Positions 1 to 5,305 of a stretch of 9,910 nt of DNA are shown one piece after another; position 1 is the stretch's first letter; each line of letters starts with the position of its first letter. Source of the DNA: Promethearchaeota archaeon (GTDB lineage Archaea > Asgardarchaeota > Lokiarchaeia > Sigyniarchaeales > SOKP01); NCBI GenBank assembly GCA_030615235.1, contig JAUWZR010000080.1, positions 1 to 9,910 of the forward strand. The letters run 5' to 3'. A program made the position numbers and the translations under genes. Under the pieces are notes generated by a model, which ran no database searches, was not told the origin of the DNA, and saw only the letters and a list, made by a program, of their open reading frames with translations.

Positions 1-339
1 GAAAGGATCCACAATCCATATTAGCACTCCGGCTATAAAATTTGAAAAAATTCCGCTCGATATGAATGCTAACGCTGTGCTTACTGCTCCTGTTATTATT
101 GCGGTATACTCTGCAGGAAGGGTGGTGAAAGATGGAAATCCATTGATTATGAAATATAATAAAATTAAAATTGATATTATTCTGAAAGCGAATACAATTT
201 TATTCTTCCTTGCTATCGGGATTCTTCCTATACGATTAAAGAGAATTGAGAGAAGTCTATTCAAAATGTAGAGTAAAAAAGCGAATAACACCACAAATAT
301 GAGTGCGAGAATATCATTTTCAAAAAGAGGTTCTATTTT
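1..339 (-). CDS. MscS-family mechanosensitive channel, partial (runs off left edge)
   Basis: Small-conductance mechanosensitive ion channel of the MscS family, acting in the cytoplasmic membrane as a tension-gated valve. The reverse strand stays open from about base 339 to base 1. It encodes a hydrophobic helix (ALIFVVLFAFLLYIL), a basic loop (NRIGRIPIARKNK), a second helix (IISILILLYFII) and then the MscS pore helix signature LPAEYTAIITGAVSTALAF followed by SNFIAGVLIWIVDPF, where the beta domain would start. The rest is outside the window. No ATG or TTG lies in this frame; the only common start codons are the GTG pair at 289-294. The ATG at 341-343, overlapping the end of the upstream gene and preceded by GAGGGTG, would read M-K-I-E-P-L-F-E-N-D into this frame if the five-T run at 336-340 (plus strand) were one base shorter. 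A frameshift or sequencing error is therefore likely. It sits directly behind another MscS gene, so the two are probably cotranscribed. Confidence 0.8.
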
Positions 340-1280
340 TCATCACCCTCGCTCTCTAATTTTGTTTCTGGGAGACTTTTTTTGTATTCATCCCAGTCTC
401 TATAGATTCTATCAGGGTATAAGGTAAATAAAATGTCCCTTAAAAAGGAATCTAAATAATTCATAATGATTGTAGGGTTGCTTGATTTCACATACAGGAG
501 AATACGAACGCGTCCGAATCTCGTAGTGTCAATTGCATAATCGGGCATAATCCCGAATATGGGTTCGTACACTTTAAAGACATTCATTAACATCTCGTCA
601 AGTAAGTTAGGATCCAAACTTCCTAAGAGTTCTAATTTCTTAACATATGTTGTTGTTTTTATTTTTGCGGTTAAAATCTTATTAATTAGCTTAATATACT
701 CTTTATAATATCGCTTTTTGCGAAATTCTTCTCTTGTTAACGGTTCAAATATTTTAAATTTATCGTGAGTAAATTTAACCGTGGTAAAACCATATACATT
801 ACTATTTGGTATAACAATTTCTACTCCATCAAACTCTCGTATTTTAGTATAATTTAAATTGATTTCCTTTACAATTCCTTGAATCTCATTTGTTTCGATT
901 AAATCTCCAATTTCAAATTGGTCTGATGATAATAAAAGTGCTCCTGAAACCATATTGCTAATAATATTTTTGAAATTTAATGAGACTGCTACTACTAAGA
1001 ACGGCACAATGGCAAAAAACAGTGTAGAATCAAACTCAATCAGAAACCAGAATAAAAATATGCTCCAAATAATATTCACACTAATAGATACAATAGTGCG
1101 ATAAGAACGCTTTTTAGTAATAAACGAAATAATACTGGTTAAAGGTTTTCTTATTATATATAGGATAATGTTTATAACGATTAGATTTTTGACAACTTGC
1201 GTCCATGTAGATAGGTAAATTACTAATATCGCACTAATGCTAAGAATTAGATATATGAGTAAATAATATTTTTTGTTCAT
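333..1280 (-). CDS. MscS-family mechanosensitive ion channel
   Basis: Mechanosensitive channel protein of the MscS family, 315 residues from the chosen start. Residues 5-24, about 32-45 and 62-82 are hydrophobic membrane helices. Residues 86-118 (FAIVPFLVVAVSLNFKN, then IISNMVSGALLL) correspond to the pore-lining helix that runs into the conserved beta domain. That domain is visible as EIGDLIETNEIQGIVKEI, NYTKIREFDGVEIVIPNSNV and the following strand (residues 123-170). A C-terminal alpha/beta domain and a charged tail (residues 170-315) follow. I prefer the ATG at 1280 because a clean TATA box sits 26 nt upstream of it, giving a leaderless mRNA. An in-frame TTG at 1313 would add 11 residues but lies upstream of that TATA box. 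The pore helix is less glycine/alanine-rich than in the second MscS gene behind it, so the paralogues may differ in conductance or may form mixed channels (inference). Confidence 0.88.
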   Translation of the reverse strand: MNKKYYLLIYLILSISAILVIYLSTWTQVVKNLIVINIILYIIRKPLTSIISFITKKRSYRTIVSISVNIIWSIFLFWFLIEFDSTLFFAIVPFLVVAVSLNFKNIISNMVSGALLLSSDQFEIGDLIETNEIQGIVKEINLNYTKIREFDGVEIVIPNSNVYGFTTVKFTHDKFKIFEPLTREEFRKKRYYKEYIKLINKILTAKIKTTTYVKKLELLGSLDPNLLDEMLMNVFKVYEPIFGIMPDYAIDTTRFGRVRILLYVKSSNPTIIMNYLDSFLRDILFTLYPDRIYRDWDEYKKSLPETKLESEGDEK

Positions 1281-1302
1281 AATTCTATATTTTGATTTCT
1301 CG

Positions 1303-1320
1303 TTTATAAACAATTTTTTT
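1303..1320 (-). promoter_or_regulatory. BRE/TATA promoter of the MscS gene
   Basis: On the minus strand an A-rich tract (1311-1320, BRE-like) is followed by TTTATAAA at 1303-1310. It is centred about 26 nt before the ATG at 1280, the normal archaeal TATA-to-start distance, so transcription should begin at or next to the start codon. Confidence 0.5.
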
Positions 1321-1359
1321 TCATGGATGAATAAACTATTTATTTTAATCTAACATAAG

Positions 1360-1387
1360 TTTTATTTAGTTTTAGAATTACAATTCT
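1360..1387 (+). promoter_or_regulatory. TATA box and short palindrome upstream of the zinc-ribbon gene
   Basis: TTTTATTTAG at 1360-1369 is a plausible TATA box that would place transcription start near 1391-1396. Between it and the start is AGAATT-AC-AATTCT (1374-1387), a perfect inverted repeat with 6-bp arms. That is where a repressor would block transcription. The AT-rich background makes such short palindromes fairly likely by chance. Confidence 0.3.
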
Positions 1388-1412
1388 GTAAAAAAGCGAG
1401 GCATACGAATAA

Positions 1413-1826
1413 ATGATGTATAATAATCTAGATGACTTACCGCAAGAATACGAGGAGGAACTTAGCCAATTGGAAACACAGATTACAGAATTATTCGCAC
1501 TTCTGGAGAAAAGTGAAATTCAAATAACTAAGTTGCAAGATGAAAATTTTCAGCTAAAAGCTCAAATTCAGAAATTACAGCAACAATCAAAACCAGTTCA
1601 ATATAAAAGCCCTCAAGTCGATACAATTAAAGTGCCAAAAGATATTATTGCTACTGTTTCTCCTTCTGATACATATCCTAGACAAAATAAAAGAAAATGT
1701 CCAAATTGTGGAGCAACGGGTTTTTCCATTAAAGAAGTAGACGATAAAACTTGTATTATTACTTACGTCCCAAGAAGGATTTATAAGAAAAAGAAAGTCT
1801 GTACCAAGTGCAGATTTGAGTTCTAA
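1413..1826 (+). CDS. Coiled-coil protein with C-terminal zinc ribbon, unknown function
   Basis: I do not recognise a named family. The 137-residue protein has two parts joined by a linker. Residues 13-58 are a charged, leucine/isoleucine-rich amphipathic helix (ELSQLETQITELFALLEK, then QITKLQDENFQLKAQIQKL), predicted to form a dimeric coiled coil. Residues 96-133 form a zinc ribbon with paired C-x2-C knuckles (C96/C99 in CPNCG and C130/C133 in CTKC) around a beta-rich, basic segment (YVPRRIYKKKKVC). There is no signal peptide or membrane helix, so it should be cytosolic. The start is set by GCGAGG about 10 nt upstream of the ATG; a second ATG follows at once. It diverges from the MscS gene and converges on the phosphatase gene, so it is transcribed alone. 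A dimeric nucleic-acid- or protein-binding adaptor is a reasonable guess, but nothing in the sequence fixes its role. Confidence 0.8.
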   Translation: MMYNNLDDLPQEYEEELSQLETQITELFALLEKSEIQITKLQDENFQLKAQIQKLQQQSKPVQYKSPQVDTIKVPKDIIATVSPSDTYPRQNKRKCPNCGATGFSIKEVDDKTCIITYVPRRIYKKKKVCTKCRFEF

Positions 1827-1860
1827 ACCCTTTATTTCCTTACTAATGAAGATTATTCCC

Positions 1861-2589
1861 CTATTTTCCTAGTGAAATTTTACTTTTCCACCAATAGGGA
1901 TTAGGGATAGAAAGAAATTGATCTTTATCAAATACCTTTATTTCGTTTTCGGTTAAATCAAAAGCAACACCACCAAAAAAAGGAATCCATTCTTGATCAG
2001 GAGGTAACCCAAACCACCCGTATCTTAACGCGATTAGAAAGATGTCGTGTGTGATGTGGATATCTATTCCACTTTCTTGAGCATCGTTGATTCCTTTCCA
2101 GATAACTTCAGCTGCATTTTGACAGTATGATTGAAATGGGGCTATTATATCAGGAGAATAAAAACCTACTGCCCAACGATACATAAATTCTAGGGGGGAT
2201 TCATTTTTAAAAACATTTAGAAAGAATTTTGGAGCGGTTCCCGCATGGAATAGCGAAGTTAGTGCTCCGTTTAAAGTTCCCTTTCCTCCAACACTTTCAA
2301 ATCCCGTCAAAATATCTTCTGCTGTTTCTTGACAGCGATCCACAACACTATGAAACAATCTAATTGTTCTTGATATGGGCAACTTTTGGCCAAAAATTTT
2401 AGCGATTTGATGACCTTGAGGCGTTAATTTTAACTCATGCATCTTTTCAGACGCTGTGGGATTATTTCTGTGTGAATGTCGCAGAACTAGAATTATTTTA
2501 GAGCTTTCTGGAAATTTCTTAAGAGCTTCAATAATATTGCGCGCTTGTACGGTCCATCCGGCATTTTCCCAAATGTTTACCCCATCCAT
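1861..2589 (-). CDS. Histidine phosphatase superfamily (phosphoglycerate mutase-like) protein
   Basis: Cytosolic phosphohydrolase of the histidine phosphatase (phosphoglycerate mutase/acid phosphatase) superfamily, 242 residues. The phosphohistidine motif is IILVLRHSHRNN, with R37 and H38 as the catalytic pair. LTPQGHQIA (55-63) is the conserved helix start. SVVDRCQETAEDI (81-93) supplies the second phosphate-binding Arg85. HITHD (178-182) carries the second catalytic histidine, H181, followed by Asp. The H-D pair resembles the acid-phosphatase branch more than cofactor-dependent mutases. RHSHR replaces the usual RHG/RHGxR, so Gly is lost but the following Arg41 is kept. The substrate cannot be told. 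No signal peptide is present. It lies 69 bp behind the small GTPase gene on the same strand. A T-rich TTTTTTAGTA about 28 nt before the ATG could be its own leaderless promoter, so cotranscription is possible but not certain. Confidence 0.85.
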   Translation of the reverse strand: MDGVNIWENAGWTVQARNIIEALKKFPESSKIILVLRHSHRNNPTASEKMHELKLTPQGHQIAKIFGQKLPISRTIRLFHSVVDRCQETAEDILTGFESVGGKGTLNGALTSLFHAGTAPKFFLNVFKNESPLEFMYRWAVGFYSPDIIAPFQSYCQNAAEVIWKGINDAQESGIDIHITHDIFLIALRYGWFGLPPDQEWIPFFGGVAFDLTENEIKVFDKDQFLSIPNPYWWKSKISLGK

Positions 2590-2658
2590 CTTATAAAATC
2601 AAATGGTTCAATACTAAAAAAGTTAATTCAAGCTTAAACTGAAAATTGAGGTTAGTTC

Positions 2659-3222
2659 CTATTCTATAGATTTTTGTATGTCCGCATAAATCAACATTTT
2701 ATCGATTATAGTTAGGAATAGCAAATCCACATTTTCTCCGGTTTTTGAAGAGCATTCGAGGTAATCAAATTCTTTTCGTACTGTAAGAATAGCTTCAATA
2801 TCCTTTTTATTCAAAGATCTATGTTTTTCTAAGTCTAACTTTCCACCAACTATTATTAGGGGAAATTTTGGATCCTGATTGTTTAATCCTTCGTTAAATT
2901 TTAAAAGCCATTTATCTATATTCGTAATGCTATCACGATTAGAAATGTCGCACATAAAAATTGCTGCAGACGATCCTTGAGCATAGGTAGGTAAAAGAGC
3001 GTCAAACCTCTCTTCTCCGGCAAAATCCCAAATTTGGAGTTTTATTCTCATAGTTTCCGTTTCTATGAATTTCATCAAAATTGCCGCTCCTAAAGTCGAC
3101 TTGAGGTTATGATCAAATTTAGCAGTAATATATCGGTTGATAAGTGTTGATTTACCAACACCTGAATCTCCAAATATGCACATTTTAAACGCAAAATCAA
3201 TTTTTGGAGTTTTAATTACCAT
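2659..3222 (-). CDS. Ras-superfamily small GTPase (Rab/Ras-like)
   Basis: Small GTP-binding switch protein, 187 residues, with all five G motifs in order. G1 P-loop is GDSGVGKS (18-25). G2 is Thr43 in KSTLGA. G3 is WDFAGEE (65-71). G4 is GGKLD (126-130) and G5 is ECSSKTG (156-162). Two key positions deviate from eukaryotic Ras/Rab: the catalytic Gln of DxxGQ (Ras Gln61) is Glu70, and the Asn of NKxD in G4 is Gly127. There is no C-terminal cysteine or prenylation box (it ends IQKSIE), so membrane attachment, if any, needs a partner. Expanded Ras-like GTPase families of this kind are a hallmark of Asgard archaea. The ATG at 3222 gives the normal few residues before the first beta strand (DFAFKMCIFGD). 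The phosphatase gene follows 69 bp downstream. No GAP, GEF or roadblock gene is next to it. Confidence 0.93.
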   Translation of the reverse strand: MVIKTPKIDFAFKMCIFGDSGVGKSTLINRYITAKFDHNLKSTLGAAILMKFIETETMRIKLQIWDFAGEERFDALLPTYAQGSSAAIFMCDISNRDSITNIDKWLLKFNEGLNNQDPKFPLIIVGGKLDLEKHRSLNKKDIEAILTVRKEFDYLECSSKTGENVDLLFLTIIDKMLIYADIQKSIE

Positions 3223-3458
3223 TAGCTAGAATCTCTTCATTATATGTGTTATCAAGTCATTGAGTAATCTAAAATCTGCTAAAAACTATTCTTATACCAA
3301 AAAAGAAAACAAATATTATATTTCCTTAGTATTCATTTAGGTTACATAAGTTTAAAAATTTACTACTTAAAAATTTAGATTGAGATTATTCTAAAGCTAA
3401 ATAGAATTAATGGATTTCTAGGTATTAGTAGAGTTAAATATACATTCCAATAAAAATT
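3223..3458. other. 236-bp AT-rich intergenic region
   Basis: No ORF of convincing length on either strand. It contains an 11-bp direct repeat, TTAAAAATTTA, at 3352-3362 and 3367-3377. A CATATAA on the minus strand near 3240-3246 lies about 21 nt before the GTPase start and might be its TATA box, a little closer than usual. The minus-strand tract TTTTTATT at 3450-3457, directly behind the downstream flavoprotein stop, may serve as its terminator. Nothing else stands out. Confidence 0.4.
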
Positions 3459-4136
3459 CTAAAGATACGGTTGATCTTTTATTTTTTTACGTGCTCCGTA
3501 TTTCTTAGCTTGTTTATTCCAGCCCATATTACCCATTTTTGTATAAAGAGAGATTGGTATGAATTTTTTTCCAAAAAACTCAGTAGCTTCGTCTGTAATA
3601 TCTTTTCCTTCTGCTAAGGCTTGTGCTGCGAGATCAAGCCCTTTTATTACATTTCTCACCATTCCTCTACGTTCTTCCAAGGACCCGCCACCAACTGCCC
3701 CTCCCATTCCAAGCGATAATGCGCCCATCCACTCAAATCCCACTTCTCGAGAAAAAACTTTACAAATTGCTATTGCTGTGTTATTATGTTGAGTTTCTGG
3801 AAAACCACAGTTGATGATTATAGCAAATCCTTGTTTTTCTCGATCTCTTTTTGATTTTCTGTGATCCGCTATAAACTCTAGTGCTTTAATAACTCCAGCA
3901 GGTAAACAATCAACATAGAGAGGAAATGCTAAAATAATCATACCAGCTTCTTCCACTTTAGCAAGTAGTTTTTTCTGTCCTTCTTCTTTTTTAATGAGTT
4001 TGTAAATATATTCCTTTGTAGCTGTCAAACCTAATTGTTCTAAACAGGAAATTAAATAATCTCCAAGAGAATTAGATGTGCTTGATGAGCCTTTAGGGCT
4101 TCCAACTAGTAATAAAACATTGTCATTTTTATTCAT
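3459..4136 (-). CDS. Flavodoxin-fold NAD(P)H-dependent FMN oxidoreductase
   Basis: Flavodoxin-like flavoprotein of the NAD(P)H:FMN oxidoreductase type, 225 residues, cytosolic. The first strand and FMN phosphate loop are NVLLLVGSPKGSSSTSNSLG (6-25). Strand 3 and the isoalloxazine loop are MIILAFPLYVDCLPAGVIKALE (66-87). AIIINCGFPETQHN (105-118) is strand 4 with its loop. A glycine-rich segment, LGMGGAVGGGS (142-152), follows, and the C-terminus is lysine-rich (KQAKKYGARKKIKDQ). It therefore probably binds FMN and transfers electrons from NAD(P)H, but the acceptor is unknown. Its ATG overlaps the stop of the upstream flavoprotein gene as ATGA (4133-4136), a translationally coupled pair. Both proteins share the fold and may form a heterodimer or act in sequence (inference). 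It lacks the C-x2-C-x2-C cluster of its partner. Confidence 0.85.
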   Translation of the reverse strand: MNKNDNVLLLVGSPKGSSSTSNSLGDYLISCLEQLGLTATKEYIYKLIKKEEGQKKLLAKVEEAGMIILAFPLYVDCLPAGVIKALEFIADHRKSKRDREKQGFAIIINCGFPETQHNNTAIAICKVFSREVGFEWMGALSLGMGGAVGGGSLEERRGMVRNVIKGLDLAAQALAEGKDITDEATEFFGKKFIPISLYTKMGNMGWNKQAKKYGARKKIKDQPYL

Positions 4137-4708
4137 AGAATCGCTTCTACCTCCATTAATGCTTTATTGAAATTATTACTAAATCCTGACTCATTCTCAC
4201 CTTTTAAGGATATTATAGCTCGCTGAAAAGGAGCCCACATATTAATAGCATTTCGGGCAACTAACATTTTAAATATCTCTTCCTTTTCGGTATCGTGCTT
4301 GCCTAAAAGTCCTATACTTATTAATGACTGTTCCTTTTCGTATCTTTTTGAGTGATGAACCTCTCCATCTACTTTCGTAAAATAAGGTAAAACTCGGCCG
4401 ATTTGACGATCTAACGCTTTCTTTAGAATTGACGAATATCCTCCAAACATAATAGGTGTAAGATAAATTATTAGATCGCTGTGAACCATATTTCTTACAA
4501 CTTCTTCTTCATAATCTTTAATTACACATTCACCGGGAGTTTGAACCCAACATCCAAAACAACCAGTACAATAACCAATGTTTTTATCTTCAAGAACAAT
4601 GGATATTACTTCCCAATTTAATTTCTTGAGTTCTTCAAGCATTAAATCAAAAATTTTAGTAGATTCGTTATTATCGGATTTGGTTCCATCTAAAATTATA
4701 GCTTTCAT
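4133..4708 (-). CDS. Iron-sulfur flavoprotein-like flavodoxin-family oxidoreductase
   Basis: Flavodoxin-fold protein of 191 residues with a compact cysteine motif. The start KAIILDGTKSDNNES (2-16) is strand 1 plus the FMN phosphate loop. C47-x2-C50-x2-C53-x7-C61 (in IGYCTGCFGCWVQTPGECVI) resembles the compact cluster motif of methanogen iron-sulfur flavoprotein (Isf), though with a longer last spacing. LIIYLTPIMFGGYSSILKKALDR (79-101) is the flavin-binding loop and helix. It may carry a 4Fe-4S cluster next to FMN, or the cysteines may be redox-active or structural; sequence alone cannot decide. The ATG at 4708 is preceded by AGAGAAG about 8 nt upstream. It is the first large gene of the operon, overlaps the next flavoprotein by 4 nt, and is preceded by a short ORF ending 11 nt upstream. 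Confidence 0.87.
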   Translation of the reverse strand: MKAIILDGTKSDNNESTKIFDLMLEELKKLNWEVISIVLEDKNIGYCTGCFGCWVQTPGECVIKDYEEEVVRNMVHSDLIIYLTPIMFGGYSSILKKALDRQIGRVLPYFTKVDGEVHHSKRYEKEQSLISIGLLGKHDTEKEEIFKMLVARNAINMWAPFQRAIISLKGENESGFSNNFNKALMEVEAIL

Positions 4709-4719
4709 TTCAAACTTCT

Positions 4720-4782
4720 CTACAAGTCATTTTTAGTTTTTTCTAAAATGTAAATTAATATGAAATTTAATATTTCCTCCAT
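4720..4782 (-). CDS. Possible 20-codon leader ORF of the flavoprotein operon
   Basis: On the minus strand, an ATG at 4782 opens a 20-codon frame starting MEEILNFILIYIL and ending KTKNDL. It stops at 4720, 11 nt before the flavoprotein ATG. The support is positional: the TATAAAAA box at 4804-4811 is centred 25-26 nt before this ATG, so the mRNA would start at this codon and the peptide would be translated leaderless ahead of the operon. Its stop codon overlaps the AGAGAAG ribosome binding site of the next gene, which would suit translational coupling. The peptide has a hydrophobic middle and charged ends. It could also be an untranslated leader. Confidence 0.35.
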   Translation of the reverse strand: MEEILNFILIYILEKTKNDL

Positions 4783-4801
4783 TATAAAAAATGAATAGAC
4801 C

Positions 4802-4813
4802 AATTTTTATAGT
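4802..4813 (-). promoter_or_regulatory. TATA box of the flavoprotein operon
   Basis: Minus-strand ACTATAAAAATT is close to the archaeal TATA consensus and is isolated from other genes. It predicts transcription start near 4782 and a leader of about 74 nt before the first flavoprotein start codon. Confidence 0.5.
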
Positions 4814-4894
4814 CATTTGAAGTTAATTTAAACTCTCTAATTTGATTTAAATTCAATAAAAGAATTAGAAATTATTCAGTAAGCTAGCAAATTT

Positions 4895-4917
4895 AAAAAT
4901 AAAAAAAAGAAAAAAAA
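4895..4917 (-). terminator. T-rich archaeal terminator
   Basis: Read on the minus strand, T8-C-T8-A-T5 begins 6 nt after a TGA stop at 4924. This is the strongest oligo-T tract in the window and looks like an intrinsic archaeal terminator. It implies that a transcript arrives from the right, so the short reading frame ending at 4924 is a genuine gene end or was one. Confidence 0.65.
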
Positions 4918-4923
4918 TTTTGC

Positions 4924-5049
4924 TCACTCTGTATTACCCATGATTTTATTCCACATTTTGGAAGACAGGAATACCAACCCTACCAAAAGGCTAACAACTG
5001 GACCCATGATGAACATGGAGAAATTGGGGCCCGAACCTCCAAAGAACAT
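4924..5049 (-). CDS. Small membrane protein, or 3' remnant of a broken gene
   Basis: The minus strand encodes 41 residues from the ATG at 5049, beginning MFFGGSGPNFSMF. One hydrophobic helix (FIMGPVVSLLVGLVFL) follows, and the end is short and charged (SSKMWNKIMGNTE). Local GC content is clearly above the flanks and codon use looks protein-like. The stop is followed at once by the T-rich terminator at 4895-4917. The frame stays open further upstream as IFPLAFYS to a TAG at 5074-5076. No ribosome binding site or TATA box stands at the right distance from ATG 5049. A second frame, ATG at 5105 reading MIYIPENFHDR, meets it near 5070, so a one-base shift would join them into a protein of about 60 residues. 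It is either a small one-pass membrane protein or a decayed gene end. I do not recognise the family. Confidence 0.42.
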   Translation of the reverse strand: MFFGGSGPNFSMFIMGPVVSLLVGLVFLSSKMWNKIMGNTE

Positions 5050-5251
5050 GGAATAGAAGGCTAAAGGAAAGATCTATCATGAAAGTTTTCTGGAATGTAG
5101 ATCATAAATTTATGTAAAATTATTATAGAAAAGCCCTATTGACATAATGTTATAATTTATTTTTTTCTCTATTTTTTTCATAATAGGACTTACTGTAACG
5201 AGAAATGATTTTTCAAGGCCAGAAATATAATTTACTCTAATATTTATACTT
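5050..5251. other. AT-rich spacer between the small membrane-protein frame and the propeller promoter
   Basis: Apart from the possible frameshifted N-terminus on the minus strand (5063-5105, MIYIPENFHDR), I see no convincing gene. A minus-strand open frame through 5110-5385 is AT-driven, low in complexity and overlaps the promoter and signal-peptide codons of the plus-strand gene. Confidence 0.35.
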
Positions 5252-5268
5252 CTAAAACTTTTATATAG
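5252..5268 (+). promoter_or_regulatory. BRE/TATA promoter of the propeller gene
   Basis: CTAAAACTTTTATATAG has an A-rich BRE-like part followed by TTTATATAG (5260-5268). Transcription would start near 5289, leaving a leader of about 17 nt that contains GTGAG (5294-5298) in front of the ATG at 5306. Confidence 0.5.
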
Positions 5269-5305
5269 TATAAAAATAAATATTTCGAACTTTGTGAGTA
5301 AATTG

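Noticed and set aside
62..271. 69-codon open frame on the plus strand
   Set aside because: It is the complement of the partial MscS gene, whose minus-strand translation gives an unmistakable channel signature.
3352..3377. Direct repeat TTAAAAATTTA as a CRISPR-like or regulatory array
   Set aside because: Only two 11-bp AT-only copies in an AT-rich spacer; expected by chance.
3559..3814. Two overlapping plus-strand frames of 63-77 codons
   Set aside because: Both lie wholly inside the flavodoxin-fold gene on the other strand and have no domain features or ribosome binding site.
5003..5017. C/D-box guide RNA suggested by ATGATGA on the plus strand
   Set aside because: No matching D box (CTGA) or second box pair was found nearby, and the minus strand reads as protein-like codons with a terminator.
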